The notes below the pieces were generated by a model that saw only the letters and a list, made by a program, of their open reading frames with translations, made no database searches and had not been told where the DNA came from. A stretch of 64,000 nucleotides of DNA from Halovenus amylolytica (GTDB taxonomy: Archaea; Halobacteriota; Halobacteria; Halobacteriales; Haloarculaceae), in the NCBI GenBank assembly GCA_004015825.1, contig ML137215.1:182554-246553 (forward strand), read 5' to 3'. A program made the translations under genes and the position numbers. Shown in pieces: positions 52,109 through 61,474 of this stretch. How positions within the stretch are numbered: the first letter of the stretch is position 1; each line of letters begins with the position of its first letter.

Positions 52109-53365
52109 TCAGACGCTCGGGACGAACTGGCCAGTCTCGCGGTAGACGCCAGCGAGCAGAACGACTGCGGCGACGATCGGCAGCGCCCCGCAGGCGAGAT
52201 AGACCGGAACGAACCCGACGGCGTCGATGATCGGCAGGGAGATGACCGGGCCGAGTCCCCCGCCGATGTCACCGAAGACGTTGTTGGTTCCGACGGCCCG
52301 GCCCATCCCATCGTTCGGCGTCAGGTCGCCGAGGAGCGCCATCAGTGGGCCGCTGGTGCCGCCCTGTCCCGCGCCGACGAAGCCACAGGCGACCGCGAGT
52401 GTGGCGACGGAGTTCGCAACGGCGAGCAGAACGAACCCGGCGGCCGTAACGACCAGAAACAGAAGCAAGATCGGAACCCGGGACTGTCGCTGATCACTCA
52501 CGTAGCCGCCGAGGAACATGAACCCGCCCGCGACGAGGACCGTAATCGCCATGAAGATGCCCGAACTCCCGACTGCCTCCCAGCCGAAGACCCCGAGATT
52601 CCGCTCTTTCAAGAAGAGCACGAGCGTCGCGAACAGCGCGCCGATGTAGACGAAAAAGACGGCGAAGTTGACGGTGCCGACCGTGAGCGCTGGCACTCCC
52701 GTATCGATGTCCCAGGGTTTCACCGACTGTCGTTGCTCCCCCTCGACGTGTGTCTCCGGGATCAGCAGGAAGGCGACGATGCTGGCGACAAAGGCGAAGA
52801 CAGTGGCGACAGTAAATGCGGTCACCTCGTTCGTAAACTCGGTGATGATCCCACCGAGGACGACACCCGAGGGAAAGCCAAAGAGGAGGCCGCCGCGGAT
52901 CAGGCCCATACTCGTTCCCCGTGACGAGCCGTCGCTCACGTCCGCCGCGATCACGAAGGCTGTCGCGAAGACGGCTGCACTGCCGACGCCCCAGAGTATT
53001 CGTGCGGAGAGAAACCACGCCTCTGGCAGGGGTGCGACCATCGCGATCACGTAGCCGAAGGTTCCGACAGCCTGGACGAACATCCCGACGATCATCGGCG
53101 TTCGTGTGCCATATCTGTCGACCAGCACACCAGCAGGCGCGTTCGTGAGCATCCGTGAAAACCGATTTGCGCTGAGGATAATGCCGACCAGGAACGGCGA
53201 GATGCCGAGGACGACACCGAGGTTCGGCAGGATTGGGAAGATGACACCGCCACCGAAGCCGATGAAAAACGTGCTGACGATGACGGCAAAAATAACGACG
53301 TACTGACTATTCTTGTCAGTATCGTCGGGGAGGATACGGTCGGTGATGTTCGATTGTTCTGTCAT
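52109..53365 (-). CDS. MFS transporter
   Basis: 418 residues with twelve hydrophobic spans. The MFS loop-2/3 motif appears as VLVDRYGTRTPMIVG (about 81-95). Resembles drug/multidrug or metabolite efflux carriers; there is no substrate-specific signature. The start is ATG at 53365. It precedes the M29 aminopeptidase gene. Confidence 0.92.
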   Translation of the reverse strand: MTEQSNITDRILPDDTDKNSQYVVIFAVIVSTFFIGFGGGVIFPILPNLGVVLGISPFLVGIILSANRFSRMLTNAPAGVLVDRYGTRTPMIVGMFVQAVGTFGYVIAMVAPLPEAWFLSARILWGVGSAAVFATAFVIAADVSDGSSRGTSMGLIRGGLLFGFPSGVVLGGIITEFTNEVTAFTVATVFAFVASIVAFLLIPETHVEGEQRQSVKPWDIDTGVPALTVGTVNFAVFFVYIGALFATLVLFLKERNLGVFGWEAVGSSGIFMAITVLVAGGFMFLGGYVSDQRQSRVPILLLFLVVTAAGFVLLAVANSVATLAVACGFVGAGQGGTSGPLMALLGDLTPNDGMGRAVGTNNVFGDIGGGLGPVISLPIIDAVGFVPVYLACGALPIVAAVVLLAGVYRETGQFVPSV

Positions 53366-53674
53366 TACTACGACAGGGATACGGACTGCAGGCCTCGGCC
53401 GAGGTGACCGAGAGCACCCCGTGTTCGGTAGTACAATTTTACCGACACTGGCGAAAAGCGTTCGGATCTGTGTCTTCCCACGCCTGTCTCGATGATACAG
53501 TTGATAGTTAGAAATAGACTTCCCAACGAGCAGCCCTTCCAGTCATACTTCTATCATATTCGTTTTCTGTGAATCTGTCTAACCTTCGAAACGTACCTGA
53601 CCTGTCCCACAAACAGGAACACAGCCAGACTCGCTAACACGGAATATAAGTCACGGCAGTCAGTACGTCCGAGC
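53366..53674. other. intergenic region upstream of the MFS and MscS genes
   Basis: A 309-base divergent region. I see no gene; a TATA-like AATATAAG (53642-53649) is about 26-30 bases before the GTG of the MscS gene, supporting a leaderless start there. Confidence 0.5.
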
Positions 53675-54769
53675 GTGACAGACGGTTCACAGCTCGTCAC
53701 CTGGCTGGAGAGTCAGCAGATACTGGTCAGTATCTGTCTCTCCCTGCTACTGATTGTCCTCATCTGGCGTGTCGATCTCATCCTCGACGGCTACACCAGC
53801 ATCTCCGATCAGACGGTGGAGGATATTCGTGGGTTCCGCGCCGTCGCAACCGCTACACTGCTGGTCGTCAGCCTGATCTGGATCAGTAACCGACCGACGC
53901 CCGGGTGGCTCGCTGATCTCTCACAGTCTGTCGGCTGGCCAGCCATTCTCGCTGGCATCGTCGATTTTCTCCCCAGATTCGTCGTCGGGAATTCCGGTGC
54001 GATTCTCGTGACGCTGCTTGGGGGCTGGTGGGCCTGGAATATGCGGACCAGGGGCGACAGGGTGATCGAGCGATTCGTCGAACAGAAGTACGACGAGACG
54101 ATCGCACCCATCGTCGAGAACGTCTGGGACGTCACCATTTTCGCGGCGTTCGTACTCTTGATTCTCGACCAGTGGGGGATCAGTATCGCCACGCTGGTCG
54201 CGCCGGCGGGGATCATCGGAATCATCGTCGGATTCTCCGCCCGCAAAACGGTCGCCAACTTCTTCGGGAGTATCTCGCTGTACGCCGACGATACTTACAG
54301 CCGCGGGGATTTCATCGAACTCGAAAGCGGTATTTCCGGGACGGTCCGGGATATCAGCGTCCGGAGCACAGTTTTGCAGACGCTGGATGGCGATCACGTG
54401 ACGATTCCGAACTCGGAACTCAACGAGGGGAAGATTATCAACAAATCCTCCCCGCGGCCGACTCGCCGCATCAGGTCACAGATCAGTGTCTCCTACGATG
54501 CCGACCCCGAGCGTGTCAAAACGGTGCTCTCCGAGGCGGCCGAGCCGATCTCACAGCAACACGACCCCGAAGTCCACCTCCGCTCGTTCGGTGACTCCGC
54601 GCTCATCTTCGAGGTGTTCGTCTGGATCGACGAGCCAGAAGACCGGCTTCCGGCCGAGAACGAACTCAACACGGCGATTTATCGGGCACTCGAATCGGCC
54701 GGCATCGAGATCCCGTACCCACAACAAGAGGTGACGATCGACGGCCCAACACCAGCTGACGGGTCCTGA
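53675..54769 (+). CDS. small-conductance mechanosensitive channel (MscS family)
   Basis: 364 residues from GTG 53675. N-terminal membrane spans, then the conserved pore and beta-domain block APAGIIGIIVGFSARKTVANFFGSISLYADDTYSRGDFIELESGISGTVRDIS and SVRSTVLQTLDGDHVTIPNSEL. The alpha/beta C-terminal domain is short. Releases osmolytes on hypo-osmotic shock. Complete. Confidence 0.94.
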   Translation: MTDGSQLVTWLESQQILVSICLSLLLIVLIWRVDLILDGYTSISDQTVEDIRGFRAVATATLLVVSLIWISNRPTPGWLADLSQSVGWPAILAGIVDFLPRFVVGNSGAILVTLLGGWWAWNMRTRGDRVIERFVEQKYDETIAPIVENVWDVTIFAAFVLLILDQWGISIATLVAPAGIIGIIVGFSARKTVANFFGSISLYADDTYSRGDFIELESGISGTVRDISVRSTVLQTLDGDHVTIPNSELNEGKIINKSSPRPTRRIRSQISVSYDADPERVKTVLSEAAEPISQQHDPEVHLRSFGDSALIFEVFVWIDEPEDRLPAENELNTAIYRALESAGIEIPYPQQEVTIDGPTPADGS

Positions 54770-54821
54770 CTGGAGACAGGAATCCACGAGTTTCGTTACA
54801 GTCAGCGCTCGACCAGAGCGG

Positions 54822-55487
54822 TCAGTCCGCCAGCGCAGCCAGTCGCTGTGCTCTCACGGTGCCAGTCGGGGTCTGTTCGTCGACAGCGAGCTGGTAGGTT
54901 GCTGTTGCGGCCTGATCGACGGAGAACGGTCGATCTTCCCCCATCCGCGCTGCAATCCGTTCGAATCGACCAACGGCGCTGACGAGTTTGTTTACGATCG
55001 GTGGGAAATGTGGTTGCTTCGGACCGTAGACCGGACCAAACCGGGGGACGACGATCTCCATATCGAGGTCCGTGATTGCGTCCTCGGCCCGGCGTCGTGC
55101 GATGAGATATCGGTCACTCACGAGTGGCGGTGTCGCCGACGAGGAGATGTAGACGAACCTGTCGACGCCTGCCCGCTCGGCTTCTAGCGCCGTGAGAATG
55201 GCTGAATCGCCGTTGATCCGCTCGAAGGTAACACCCTCGGTGGGGGACTCGCTCAGTGTGCCGATCGAGTGAACAACGGTATCGACCCCTTCGAGCGCAT
55301 CGCGCCACTCCTGGGGTGCGAAGACGTCTCCCTCGATCCAGTCGACATCGGTTGCCCACGGTCCCCGCTCGCTCGATTCGGGTGGCCCGCTGCGAGCAAC
55401 ACTCGTCACCTTGTGGCCATCCCTGACAGCCCGTTTGCAGATGCGGCGACCGATAAATCCGTTCCCGCCTGTCACCAGCAGTTCCAT
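54822..55487 (-). CDS. NAD(P)-binding SDR, complex I NDUFA9-like
   Basis: 221 residues from ATG 55487, which begins MELLVTGGNGFIGRRICKRA; the 25 upstream codons are unconserved. TGGNGFIG binds NAD(P). DRFVYISSSATPP and DRYLIARRRAED hold the YxxxR/K region, where the usual catalytic YxxxK lysine is replaced by arginine (YLIAR), as in atypical SDRs that bind but may not turn over a sugar. Likely a flavin- or quinone-linked NDUFA9-like protein. Function unknown. Confidence 0.85.
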   Translation of the reverse strand: MELLVTGGNGFIGRRICKRAVRDGHKVTSVARSGPPESSERGPWATDVDWIEGDVFAPQEWRDALEGVDTVVHSIGTLSESPTEGVTFERINGDSAILTALEAERAGVDRFVYISSSATPPLVSDRYLIARRRAEDAITDLDMEIVVPRFGPVYGPKQPHFPPIVNKLVSAVGRFERIAARMGEDRPFSVDQAATATYQLAVDEQTPTGTVRAQRLAALAD

Positions 55488-55576
55488 ATCACATACTATT
55501 CGCTCAGTGACAAAATCCTGGCGACAGCGAGAGATCGTGTCGCTACGCATTTCCGCACTCATCGCAAAACCGAGGT

Positions 55577-56269
55577 ATGGACGCAGTGTCGGACCTGCAG
55601 TTCCGCGATCAGGCTGTGTTACTCGACGACGTGCTCGTCATCGCGGATCTGCACGTCGGGCGCGGCGCGGCCTCGAACGTCGAACTCCCGGTCGGTGACG
55701 GCTCCGACATGATCGAGCGCTTCCGGGCGCTCTGTGAGCGATTCGACCCCGCAGAGGTTGTCGTTGCTGGTGATCTGTTGCACTCCTTCCAGACGGTGCC
55801 CCGGTCTGTCACGGGGACGGTCCAGGGCCTGCGGGATGTCGCCCGCGACGCTGGTGCGCGGATCGTGGTTACGCCGGGAAACCACGACACACTACTCGAC
55901 GCGGTCTGGGACGGCCCCGTGCAACCGGAGTACCGCCTCGGCGAGACGGTCGTCACCCACGGCCACGTCGAACCCGAGGCCGACGCCGAGCGGTACATCG
56001 TCGGGCACGACCACCCGACGATTTCCATCGAGGGCAAGCGTCGCCCCTGCTATCTGGCTGGCGAGGATGGCTACGAGGGTGCGGCGGTGCTGATGCTTCC
56101 GGCGTTCAACCGGATCGTCCCCGGCGTCGAGATCAACGGGATGTCGACGGGGGATTTCATGTCGCCGCTCGTCACCGATCTCGATTCGATGGCCCCGATC
56201 GTCTGGGACGACGACGCCGAGGAAGCACTGCGATTCCCGCCGCTCGGGGAGTTTCGCCATCGGCTGTGA
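55577..56269 (+). CDS. metallophosphoesterase (COG1407-like)
   Basis: 230 residues. Metal ligands lie in VIADLHVGRG, VVAGDLLHSF, TPGNHDTLLD, VVTHGH and IVGHDHPTI. The order matches ICC-like phosphoesterases found beside archaeal DNA-repair genes, but no such neighbour is seen here. The start is ATG at 55577, divergent from the SDR gene. Complete. Confidence 0.92.
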   Translation: MDAVSDLQFRDQAVLLDDVLVIADLHVGRGAASNVELPVGDGSDMIERFRALCERFDPAEVVVAGDLLHSFQTVPRSVTGTVQGLRDVARDAGARIVVTPGNHDTLLDAVWDGPVQPEYRLGETVVTHGHVEPEADAERYIVGHDHPTISIEGKRRPCYLAGEDGYEGAAVLMLPAFNRIVPGVEINGMSTGDFMSPLVTDLDSMAPIVWDDDAEEALRFPPLGEFRHRL

Positions 56270-56329
56270 TCGCTCTCCCGGATTCTGAATCGAAGGGCTT
56301 AATCCAGGCACAGTCATCTTCCCAGATGC

Positions 56330-56400
56330 GGGACCGTGGGGTAGCGGTATCCTCGGCGGATGGGGTCCGTCGGACCTGAGTTCGAATCTCGGCGGTCCCA
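56330..56400 (+). tRNA. tRNA-Pro (anticodon GGG)
   Basis: 71 bases. The acceptor GGGACCG pairs with CGGTCCC, discriminator A; the T arm is CTGAG-TTCGAAT-CTCGG; the anticodon stem GGCGG/CCGTC encloses loop ATGGGGT, giving anticodon GGG. There is no encoded CCA. TTAATCC about 30 bases upstream may be the TATA box, and a T-rich CTTCTTTAC follows. Confidence 0.93.
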
Positions 56401-56839
56401 CTTCTTTACAGGAGCGAGTCCCCGAGCGACGCGTAAAGAAGGTGGGGCCACGAGGACGAGCGTAGCGAGTCCTCGGCGGTCCCACGTCCCACTTTTTACT
56501 GCGTCGAGTTTCCTCGCGAGCCTGCGGCTCGCTGCGGAACCGCTCCTTGCAAAAACTTGGGAAAAAAACTTCCGAGTGCTCACTACGTTCGCACTCGGTG
56601 AACCGGCTCGCTTCGCTCGGCGGATGCTAATACTGGTGGCTATACGAAGCTGACGAATTTCGGCCCCGTGGGGTGAGCCGAACAACGTGCGGCGATTCTC
56701 GTGAGCACTCGTTCTCACGGTGGTCGACTATCTTGACGAATGTATCGCCACTACGATAAGAGAGTATAACTTTCCAGTTGCCCTTTTGAAAGACCGAAAA
56801 CATCGTGTGTGCCAAAATTAGACTGCAATCAAATCGTTT
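56401..56839. other. region after tRNA-Pro: partial repeat of tRNA 3' end and hairpins
   Basis: CTCGGCGGTCCCAC of the tRNA 3' end (56388-56401) reappears at 56472-56485. Between and after are stem-loops, for example AGGAC...GTCCT (around 56451-56472), CGAGCC/GGCTCG (56517-56531) and CGAGTGC/GCACTCG (56572-56599). No gene is supported. This resembles hairpin-rich segments found elsewhere in the window (44247-44378). Confidence 0.5.
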
Positions 56840-57265
56840 TCACTCCCGAATGACGCTCACGGAAGAGGGTGCCCGTTCGACGACGCGCTCGGAGACGCTG
56901 CCGAGGAACAGTCGTTCGATCGTTCCCTGGCTGTGGCTCCCCATAACGATGTGGTCGATCTCACGCTCGTCGGCCTGTTTTACGATCACCTTCGATGGCT
57001 CGCCGTGGTCGAGCACGGTCGCGACAGAACAGCCATACTCTTCCGCAATTTCCGCAGCCTCTTCGAGCAGTTCCTCACCCTCTGCCTCGCGTTTCTCGTA
57101 GATCTCCCCGATCTTCACGCCCACGTACCGCTCCGGCTCGATGGTGATCGAGGTATCGACCACGAACAGAACTGTCAACTCGTCGTCGGCGAATTTCTCA
57201 CACGCAAACTTCAGTGCACCCCGGGCCATCGTCGACCCGTCGAATGGGATCAGTACCTTTTCCAT
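56840..57265 (-). CDS. universal stress protein (UspA family)
   Basis: 141 residues from ATG 57265. The ATP-binding signature GSHSQGTIERLFLGSVSERV (GxxG-x9-GS, about 110-129) is near the C-terminus, VLIPFDGSTMA at the N-terminus. The single-domain type is common in haloarchaea. It sits divergent to the NhaC antiporter gene, so a link to salt or pH stress is conceivable. Confidence 0.93.
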   Translation of the reverse strand: MEKVLIPFDGSTMARGALKFACEKFADDELTVLFVVDTSITIEPERYVGVKIGEIYEKREAEGEELLEEAAEIAEEYGCSVATVLDHGEPSKVIVKQADEREIDHIVMGSHSQGTIERLFLGSVSERVVERAPSSVSVIRE

Positions 57266-57440
57266 ACCATACAATGGGTGCTCAACTACAAGAACAATCG
57301 GAAATCCAATAGCTCTTGCCAGGCGCTTTCCTTCTTTTGAGAGTCCGGAGGTCGTGCAAACTCCCTTCGAATCCTCCAGCCCTCCGTCGGATACCTATTC
57401 TCCAGTAGCTATAAATATGTAATAATTGTCATTTTACCAC

Positions 57441-59045
57441 ATGGCAGAAGGAGGCATCATATCGATCGTCCCACCGCTGATCGCGATCGTGATGGCGATC
57501 GCGACGCGGAAGGCCGTGCTCTCGTTGTTTCTGGGCATCTGGGCCGGCGGGATCATCTTCGCGGAGAACATCGGAATTGTCCAGACGTTCGACTGGATTG
57601 CGACCGCCGTCGGCGAGAGCGTGTTCCACGCTCAGATCATTATCTTCACACTCTTGCTGGGGTCGTCGGTCGCGATGATGTGGCGGCTGGGCGGCTCACA
57701 CGCGATCCGGAACTGGGCGATCGAATGGGTCGACAGCCAGCGCAAATCCGGCGTGATGACGTGGCTCCTGGGGCTCGTACTGTTTTTCGACGACTACGCC
57801 AACACCGCCGTCGTCGGGAGTACGATGAAAGACATCTCCGACAACCTCCAGATCTCCCGCGAGAAACTCTCCTATCTCGTCGACTCGACTGCGGCACCCG
57901 TCGCAACGTTGCTCATCTCCTCGTGGGTCGCCTTCCAGCTCTCGATGATCGAACAGGGGTACGAGGCCACGGAAATCCCCGAAACAGAGATCCCGGACTC
58001 CTTCAGCGTCTTTCTCGACTCGATTCCCTACAACATGTACTCGATTCTCGCCATCGCGATGGTCGGAATCATCGTCCTCTCCCAGCGCGATTACGGCGAG
58101 ATGCTCACCGCCGAGCGACGGGCCGCGACGACCGGGAAACTCACCCGCGACGACGCCAGACCGATGCAGGACGTGGAGGGCGACCTCGGCGACCCGAACG
58201 TCGACAATCCACGGCTGTCGTCGTTCATCGTCCCAATTCTCGTGTTGATCGTGAGTGTCCTGGTGACGGCGCTGTGGTCCGGTGGCCTCTTCGATGGCGC
58301 GACGCTCCGTGATGCGATCGAGGGTGCGGACTACGCGCTGGCGCTGGTGCTTGGCTCCTTCGCCACGGTCGTCTCGACGTACATCCTCGGGTACGCTTTC
58401 AGCGTCCTCTCGATCGGCGAGAGTGTCGATACGACGATCGACGGCTTCGGAATCATGCTGACGGCAGTCACCATCCTGGTACTCGCCTGGTCGCTGGGCG
58501 AGGTCGTCTCGGCGCTGGGAACGGGCGACTTCGTCGCCGGCGTCGTCGACGACTTCGTCTCACCCGAAATCCTGCCCGTCGTGGTGTTCGTCACGGCCGG
58601 CTTCATCGCCTTTACAACTGGCAGTTCCTGGGGGACGATGACGATTCTTACCCCGATCGCGATCCCGGTCGCCTGGGATCTGGTGGGCACCCACGAGATG
58701 GTCTCGGTCGTGGTTGGCATGGTCTTTTCGGGTGCGATCTTCGGTGACCACTGCTCGCCGATCTCGGATACGACCGTGCTCTCCGCCACGTTCACCGGTG
58801 CAGATCTGATCGATCATGTCCGGACACAGCTGTACTACGCCGGGACCGTGGCAATCGTCGCCATTGCGCTGATGCTCGTGTGGGGGTACACCGAACTCTC
58901 CCCGTTCCTGTTGCTCCCGGCTGGCATCGCGCTGCTCGTCGGCCTCGTCTACGGACTGTCCCGAGCCCACGCCAACATGCATGGCCTCGACCCCGTCCAG
59001 GCAGTCGATGCATCGGATATCGCACCGCCCGAAGACGACGACTGA
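57441..59045 (+). CDS. nhaC: NhaC-family Na+/H+ antiporter
   Basis: 534 residues from ATG 57441 (an in-frame TTG at 57426 is less likely). About twelve hydrophobic spans. VLFFDDYANTAVVGSTMKDI, SAPVATL-like and SSWGTMTIL blocks and GAIFGDHCSPISDTTVLSATF are the NhaC/YheI signatures, with charged residues in spans for ion exchange. Extrudes Na+ in exchange for protons at the cell membrane. The C-terminus is short and acidic. Confidence 0.93.
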   Translation: MAEGGIISIVPPLIAIVMAIATRKAVLSLFLGIWAGGIIFAENIGIVQTFDWIATAVGESVFHAQIIIFTLLLGSSVAMMWRLGGSHAIRNWAIEWVDSQRKSGVMTWLLGLVLFFDDYANTAVVGSTMKDISDNLQISREKLSYLVDSTAAPVATLLISSWVAFQLSMIEQGYEATEIPETEIPDSFSVFLDSIPYNMYSILAIAMVGIIVLSQRDYGEMLTAERRAATTGKLTRDDARPMQDVEGDLGDPNVDNPRLSSFIVPILVLIVSVLVTALWSGGLFDGATLRDAIEGADYALALVLGSFATVVSTYILGYAFSVLSIGESVDTTIDGFGIMLTAVTILVLAWSLGEVVSALGTGDFVAGVVDDFVSPEILPVVVFVTAGFIAFTTGSSWGTMTILTPIAIPVAWDLVGTHEMVSVVVGMVFSGAIFGDHCSPISDTTVLSATFTGADLIDHVRTQLYYAGTVAIVAIALMLVWGYTELSPFLLLPAGIALLVGLVYGLSRAHANMHGLDPVQAVDASDIAPPEDDD

Positions 59046-59196
59046 GGCGTAAAAATTCGCAACCGAGGCAGGTACGACGCCGTCCACTCTTGCTTGATAG
59101 TCGAAATGCGGTGGTAGACGCACGTAAGGGTGGATCTTGTCGTCACTAGATTCTACTCTGATTTCACTCCGTAACTGACCCCGAACCGGGCAGCCC

Positions 59197-60255
59197 TCAG
59201 CTCCCGTGACTCGGCTGTAGTCGCTCGGTTTTCGGGATCTCCGTAAACTCGAACCGTGCGCCGCCGTCGAGACTCTCTTTTTCCGAGACGCACCAGTGGT
59301 GAGCCTCCGCGATCTGCTCGACGATCGCCAGTCCGAAGCCGGTACCGTCGGACTCCGTGCTGAACCCGGATTCGAACACGTCCGCGTCGGGAAGCCCGGA
59401 GCCATCGTCCGCGAGGAAAAAGCCAGTCGCGAGGTCTTCCTCTGCGCGTGTCGACGTCGCCATGAGATCCAGCGGGCCGACAGTAACAGTCGTCTCCGGG
59501 CCGGCGTGCTCGGCCGCGTTCCGGAAGAGATTCTCCAGAAGCTGCTGGAAGCGGTCGGGGTCGGCCTCCAGTTCCTTGTCGTCCTGGACGACCAGCTCCA
59601 TCTCCTTCGTTTCCACGGTCTCCCAGGCTCTGCGTGCGATCTCCGCGAGTGAGACAGGCTCCGTCTCGCCGACGCTCTTTCCCTGCCTGGCGAGGGTAAG
59701 CACGTCGTCGATGATCGCTCCGATCCGGTCGTGGGACTGTCGAACCTTCTCGAAAGAGTCCTCGGAGCCCGTCGCTGCCGCTTGCTCCAGATGGCCCTGG
59801 GCGACCTGGAGTGGGCTCCGGAGATCGTGGGAGACGATCTCCGCGAACTCCTCTAGACGGTCGTTCTGTGCCTGCAGCTCGCGTTCACGCTGTTTTCGTT
59901 CGGTGATGTCACGAACCGTGACGACGATTCCGCTGATCGGTGACTGGCTGGGCAGCGTTCGCCCGATGGCTTCGAGAATCCGCCACTCCCCCTCGATCGT
60001 CTGTGTCCGGAACTCGAACTGGTGTGCTGTGTCCGGGTTCGCCCCGACCGCCTCGAGTGCATCGCGTACGTCGTCGCTGTCCGCGTCGTAGACCAGCCCG
60101 TGCAATGCTGTTCCGACTATGTCTTCGGAATTACAGCCCGAGACCTGTTTGAACCCCGAGTCGGCGAAGATAACGACTCCCTCGTCGTCGACAACGACGT
60201 TCTGATCTGGAAACTCTTCGAGCAGTTGCCAGTACTGATCTTCTGTGGGCGCCAC
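59197..60255 (-). CDS. PAS-domain sensor histidine kinase (soluble)
   Basis: 352 residues from GTG 60255. That start is preferred because GAGGA lies just before it and a TATA-like TTTAAG about 30 bases upstream; a longer reading from 60324 adds 23 unconserved residues. One PAS domain (about 1-120), HisKA with FAEIVSHDLRSPL, an N-box LLENLFRNAAEH, G1 DDGSGLPD and G2 GTGFGLAIVEQI. No membrane spans; probably a cytoplasmic sensor. It lies 78 bases after the orc1/cdc6-like gene on the same strand. Confidence 0.9.
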   Translation of the reverse strand: MAPTEDQYWQLLEEFPDQNVVVDDEGVVIFADSGFKQVSGCNSEDIVGTALHGLVYDADSDDVRDALEAVGANPDTAHQFEFRTQTIEGEWRILEAIGRTLPSQSPISGIVVTVRDITERKQRERELQAQNDRLEEFAEIVSHDLRSPLQVAQGHLEQAAATGSEDSFEKVRQSHDRIGAIIDDVLTLARQGKSVGETEPVSLAEIARRAWETVETKEMELVVQDDKELEADPDRFQQLLENLFRNAAEHAGPETTVTVGPLDLMATSTRAEEDLATGFFLADDGSGLPDADVFESGFSTESDGTGFGLAIVEQIAEAHHWCVSEKESLDGGARFEFTEIPKTERLQPSHGS

Positions 60256-60333
60256 TCCTCTACATATTCGTATGTCGGTTCTTAAATCCACTCGTCGAAA
60301 TCTCGGTTGTGATACTGCCCGCATCCGAACCAG

Positions 60334-61332
60334 CTACGAGACAGCACTGTAGGTCCTGCTCGGACCGTGACCGCTGCTCTCGACGAGGTTGTACTGTTCG
60401 AGCTTTCGCAGATACTTCCGAACTGTTCGCATGGATTTCGGGTCGTCGACGCGCTCCTCGTACCGGGCGAGCAACTCTTTGGGCATGAGTTCACCACATT
60501 CCCGGAGTACATCGTACACGGCGAGTTGGTCGGTGGTAAGTCGATCGAGACTCTTCTGGCGCAGTTCCGCCCGGGCTGCCGGGATCGCTGTCTCGATATC
60601 GCTGTCCCGGATTCTATCACTCCCCTTCCGTTCCGCGTGACGCGCTGCGGATCGGAGGATACTGATCGCGTCCCGCGCGTTACCACAGGCTGTCTCGGCG
60701 ATCCGCTGTCGCTGGTCGGTCGTGAGCGCTCCATCCGTGAGCCCCCAGGCTGCGCGATCCGAGAGGATCGAGACGAGCTCGTCGCGCCGGTAGCTGTCGA
60801 ACTCGATGGTGTCGCTGCTCCGGAGTCGCGACTGGAGGCGCTCGTCGAGTGGGCGGAACAGATCCCGCTCGTGGTTCGTGATCAGAATCATCGTCAGCCC
60901 GGAGATCGAGTACAGCCGGCGCAACAGATCCGGATCGTCGATCTGGTCCGCTTCGTCGAGTACGACCAGATACGGTTTGTCGATCTCGCGTAACCGCTCC
61001 AGCAGTTCGTCGAGCGGCGTCGACCGGTGGATGTCGTAGGTCGTCCCGAGACTTTCCAGCAGTTTGTAGAGAATCCGGAAATCGTTCGGGTGGAGCCAGC
61101 AGTCGACGTGGGCAGTGTGGACATCCAGCACCTGTTCTTGCAGTCGATCGAGTGTCGCCCGGGCGATACAGGTTTTACCCGATCCCGAGGGGCCGGTCAG
61201 CAGCGCGTGCTGGGGTCTATCCCCCTCGACGACGGGCTCTAGCGCCGTCGCAAGCTGGCTCATCTCCTCGTGGCGGTGGACGATCTCGCGTGGCAGATAG
61301 TCGTCCTGCAACACGCGGGCGTCCTGAATCAT
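60334..61332 (-). CDS. Orc1/Cdc6-family AAA+ replication-initiator-like protein
   Basis: 332 residues from ATG 61332, shorter than the ~400-residue main Orc1/Cdc6. Walker A GPSGSGKT (about 47-54), Walker B LVVLDEADQ, sensor-1-like ILITNHERD, GNARDAISILR (sensor 2) and a C-terminal winged helix (PKELLARYEERVDDPKSMRTVRKYLRKLEQYNLV, about 275-310). Orc-like paralogues in haloarchaea may fire accessory origins or act as regulators. Its divergent promoter holds a perfect 16-bp inverted repeat, suited to autoregulation or an origin-type site. Confidence 0.9.
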   Translation of the reverse strand: MIQDARVLQDDYLPREIVHRHEEMSQLATALEPVVEGDRPQHALLTGPSGSGKTCIARATLDRLQEQVLDVHTAHVDCWLHPNDFRILYKLLESLGTTYDIHRSTPLDELLERLREIDKPYLVVLDEADQIDDPDLLRRLYSISGLTMILITNHERDLFRPLDERLQSRLRSSDTIEFDSYRRDELVSILSDRAAWGLTDGALTTDQRQRIAETACGNARDAISILRSAARHAERKGSDRIRDSDIETAIPAARAELRQKSLDRLTTDQLAVYDVLRECGELMPKELLARYEERVDDPKSMRTVRKYLRKLEQYNLVESSGHGPSRTYSAVS

Positions 61333-61374
61333 ACCCTGATTGTTGGAACCCACTATCTTAAACGGAAGGGCCAA

Positions 61375-61432
61375 CCTTCCGGGTTTCCGGGTATCAAAAT
61401 ACTGTCACGCTCGCATCCGGAAACCCGGAAGG
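61375..61432. promoter_or_regulatory. perfect 16-bp inverted repeat in the orc/nuclease divergent promoter
   Basis: CCTTCCGGGTTTCCGG (61375-61390) and its exact reverse complement CCGGAAACCCGGAAGG (61417-61432), spaced 26 bases. Each arm is itself a near-palindrome. It is positioned between the orc1/cdc6-like ATG (61332) and the nuclease ATG (61475). Confidence 0.6.
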
Positions 61433-61474
61433 GATGCAGTCTTGCCTTTCAACCTGCCCGGCGAACCCCTGCTC

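Noticed and set aside
61333..61474. Full replication origin next to the orc1/cdc6-like gene
   Set aside because: Only one inverted repeat pair is visible, with no clear set of ORB boxes and no AT-rich unwinding stretch; it is listed as a regulatory candidate instead.
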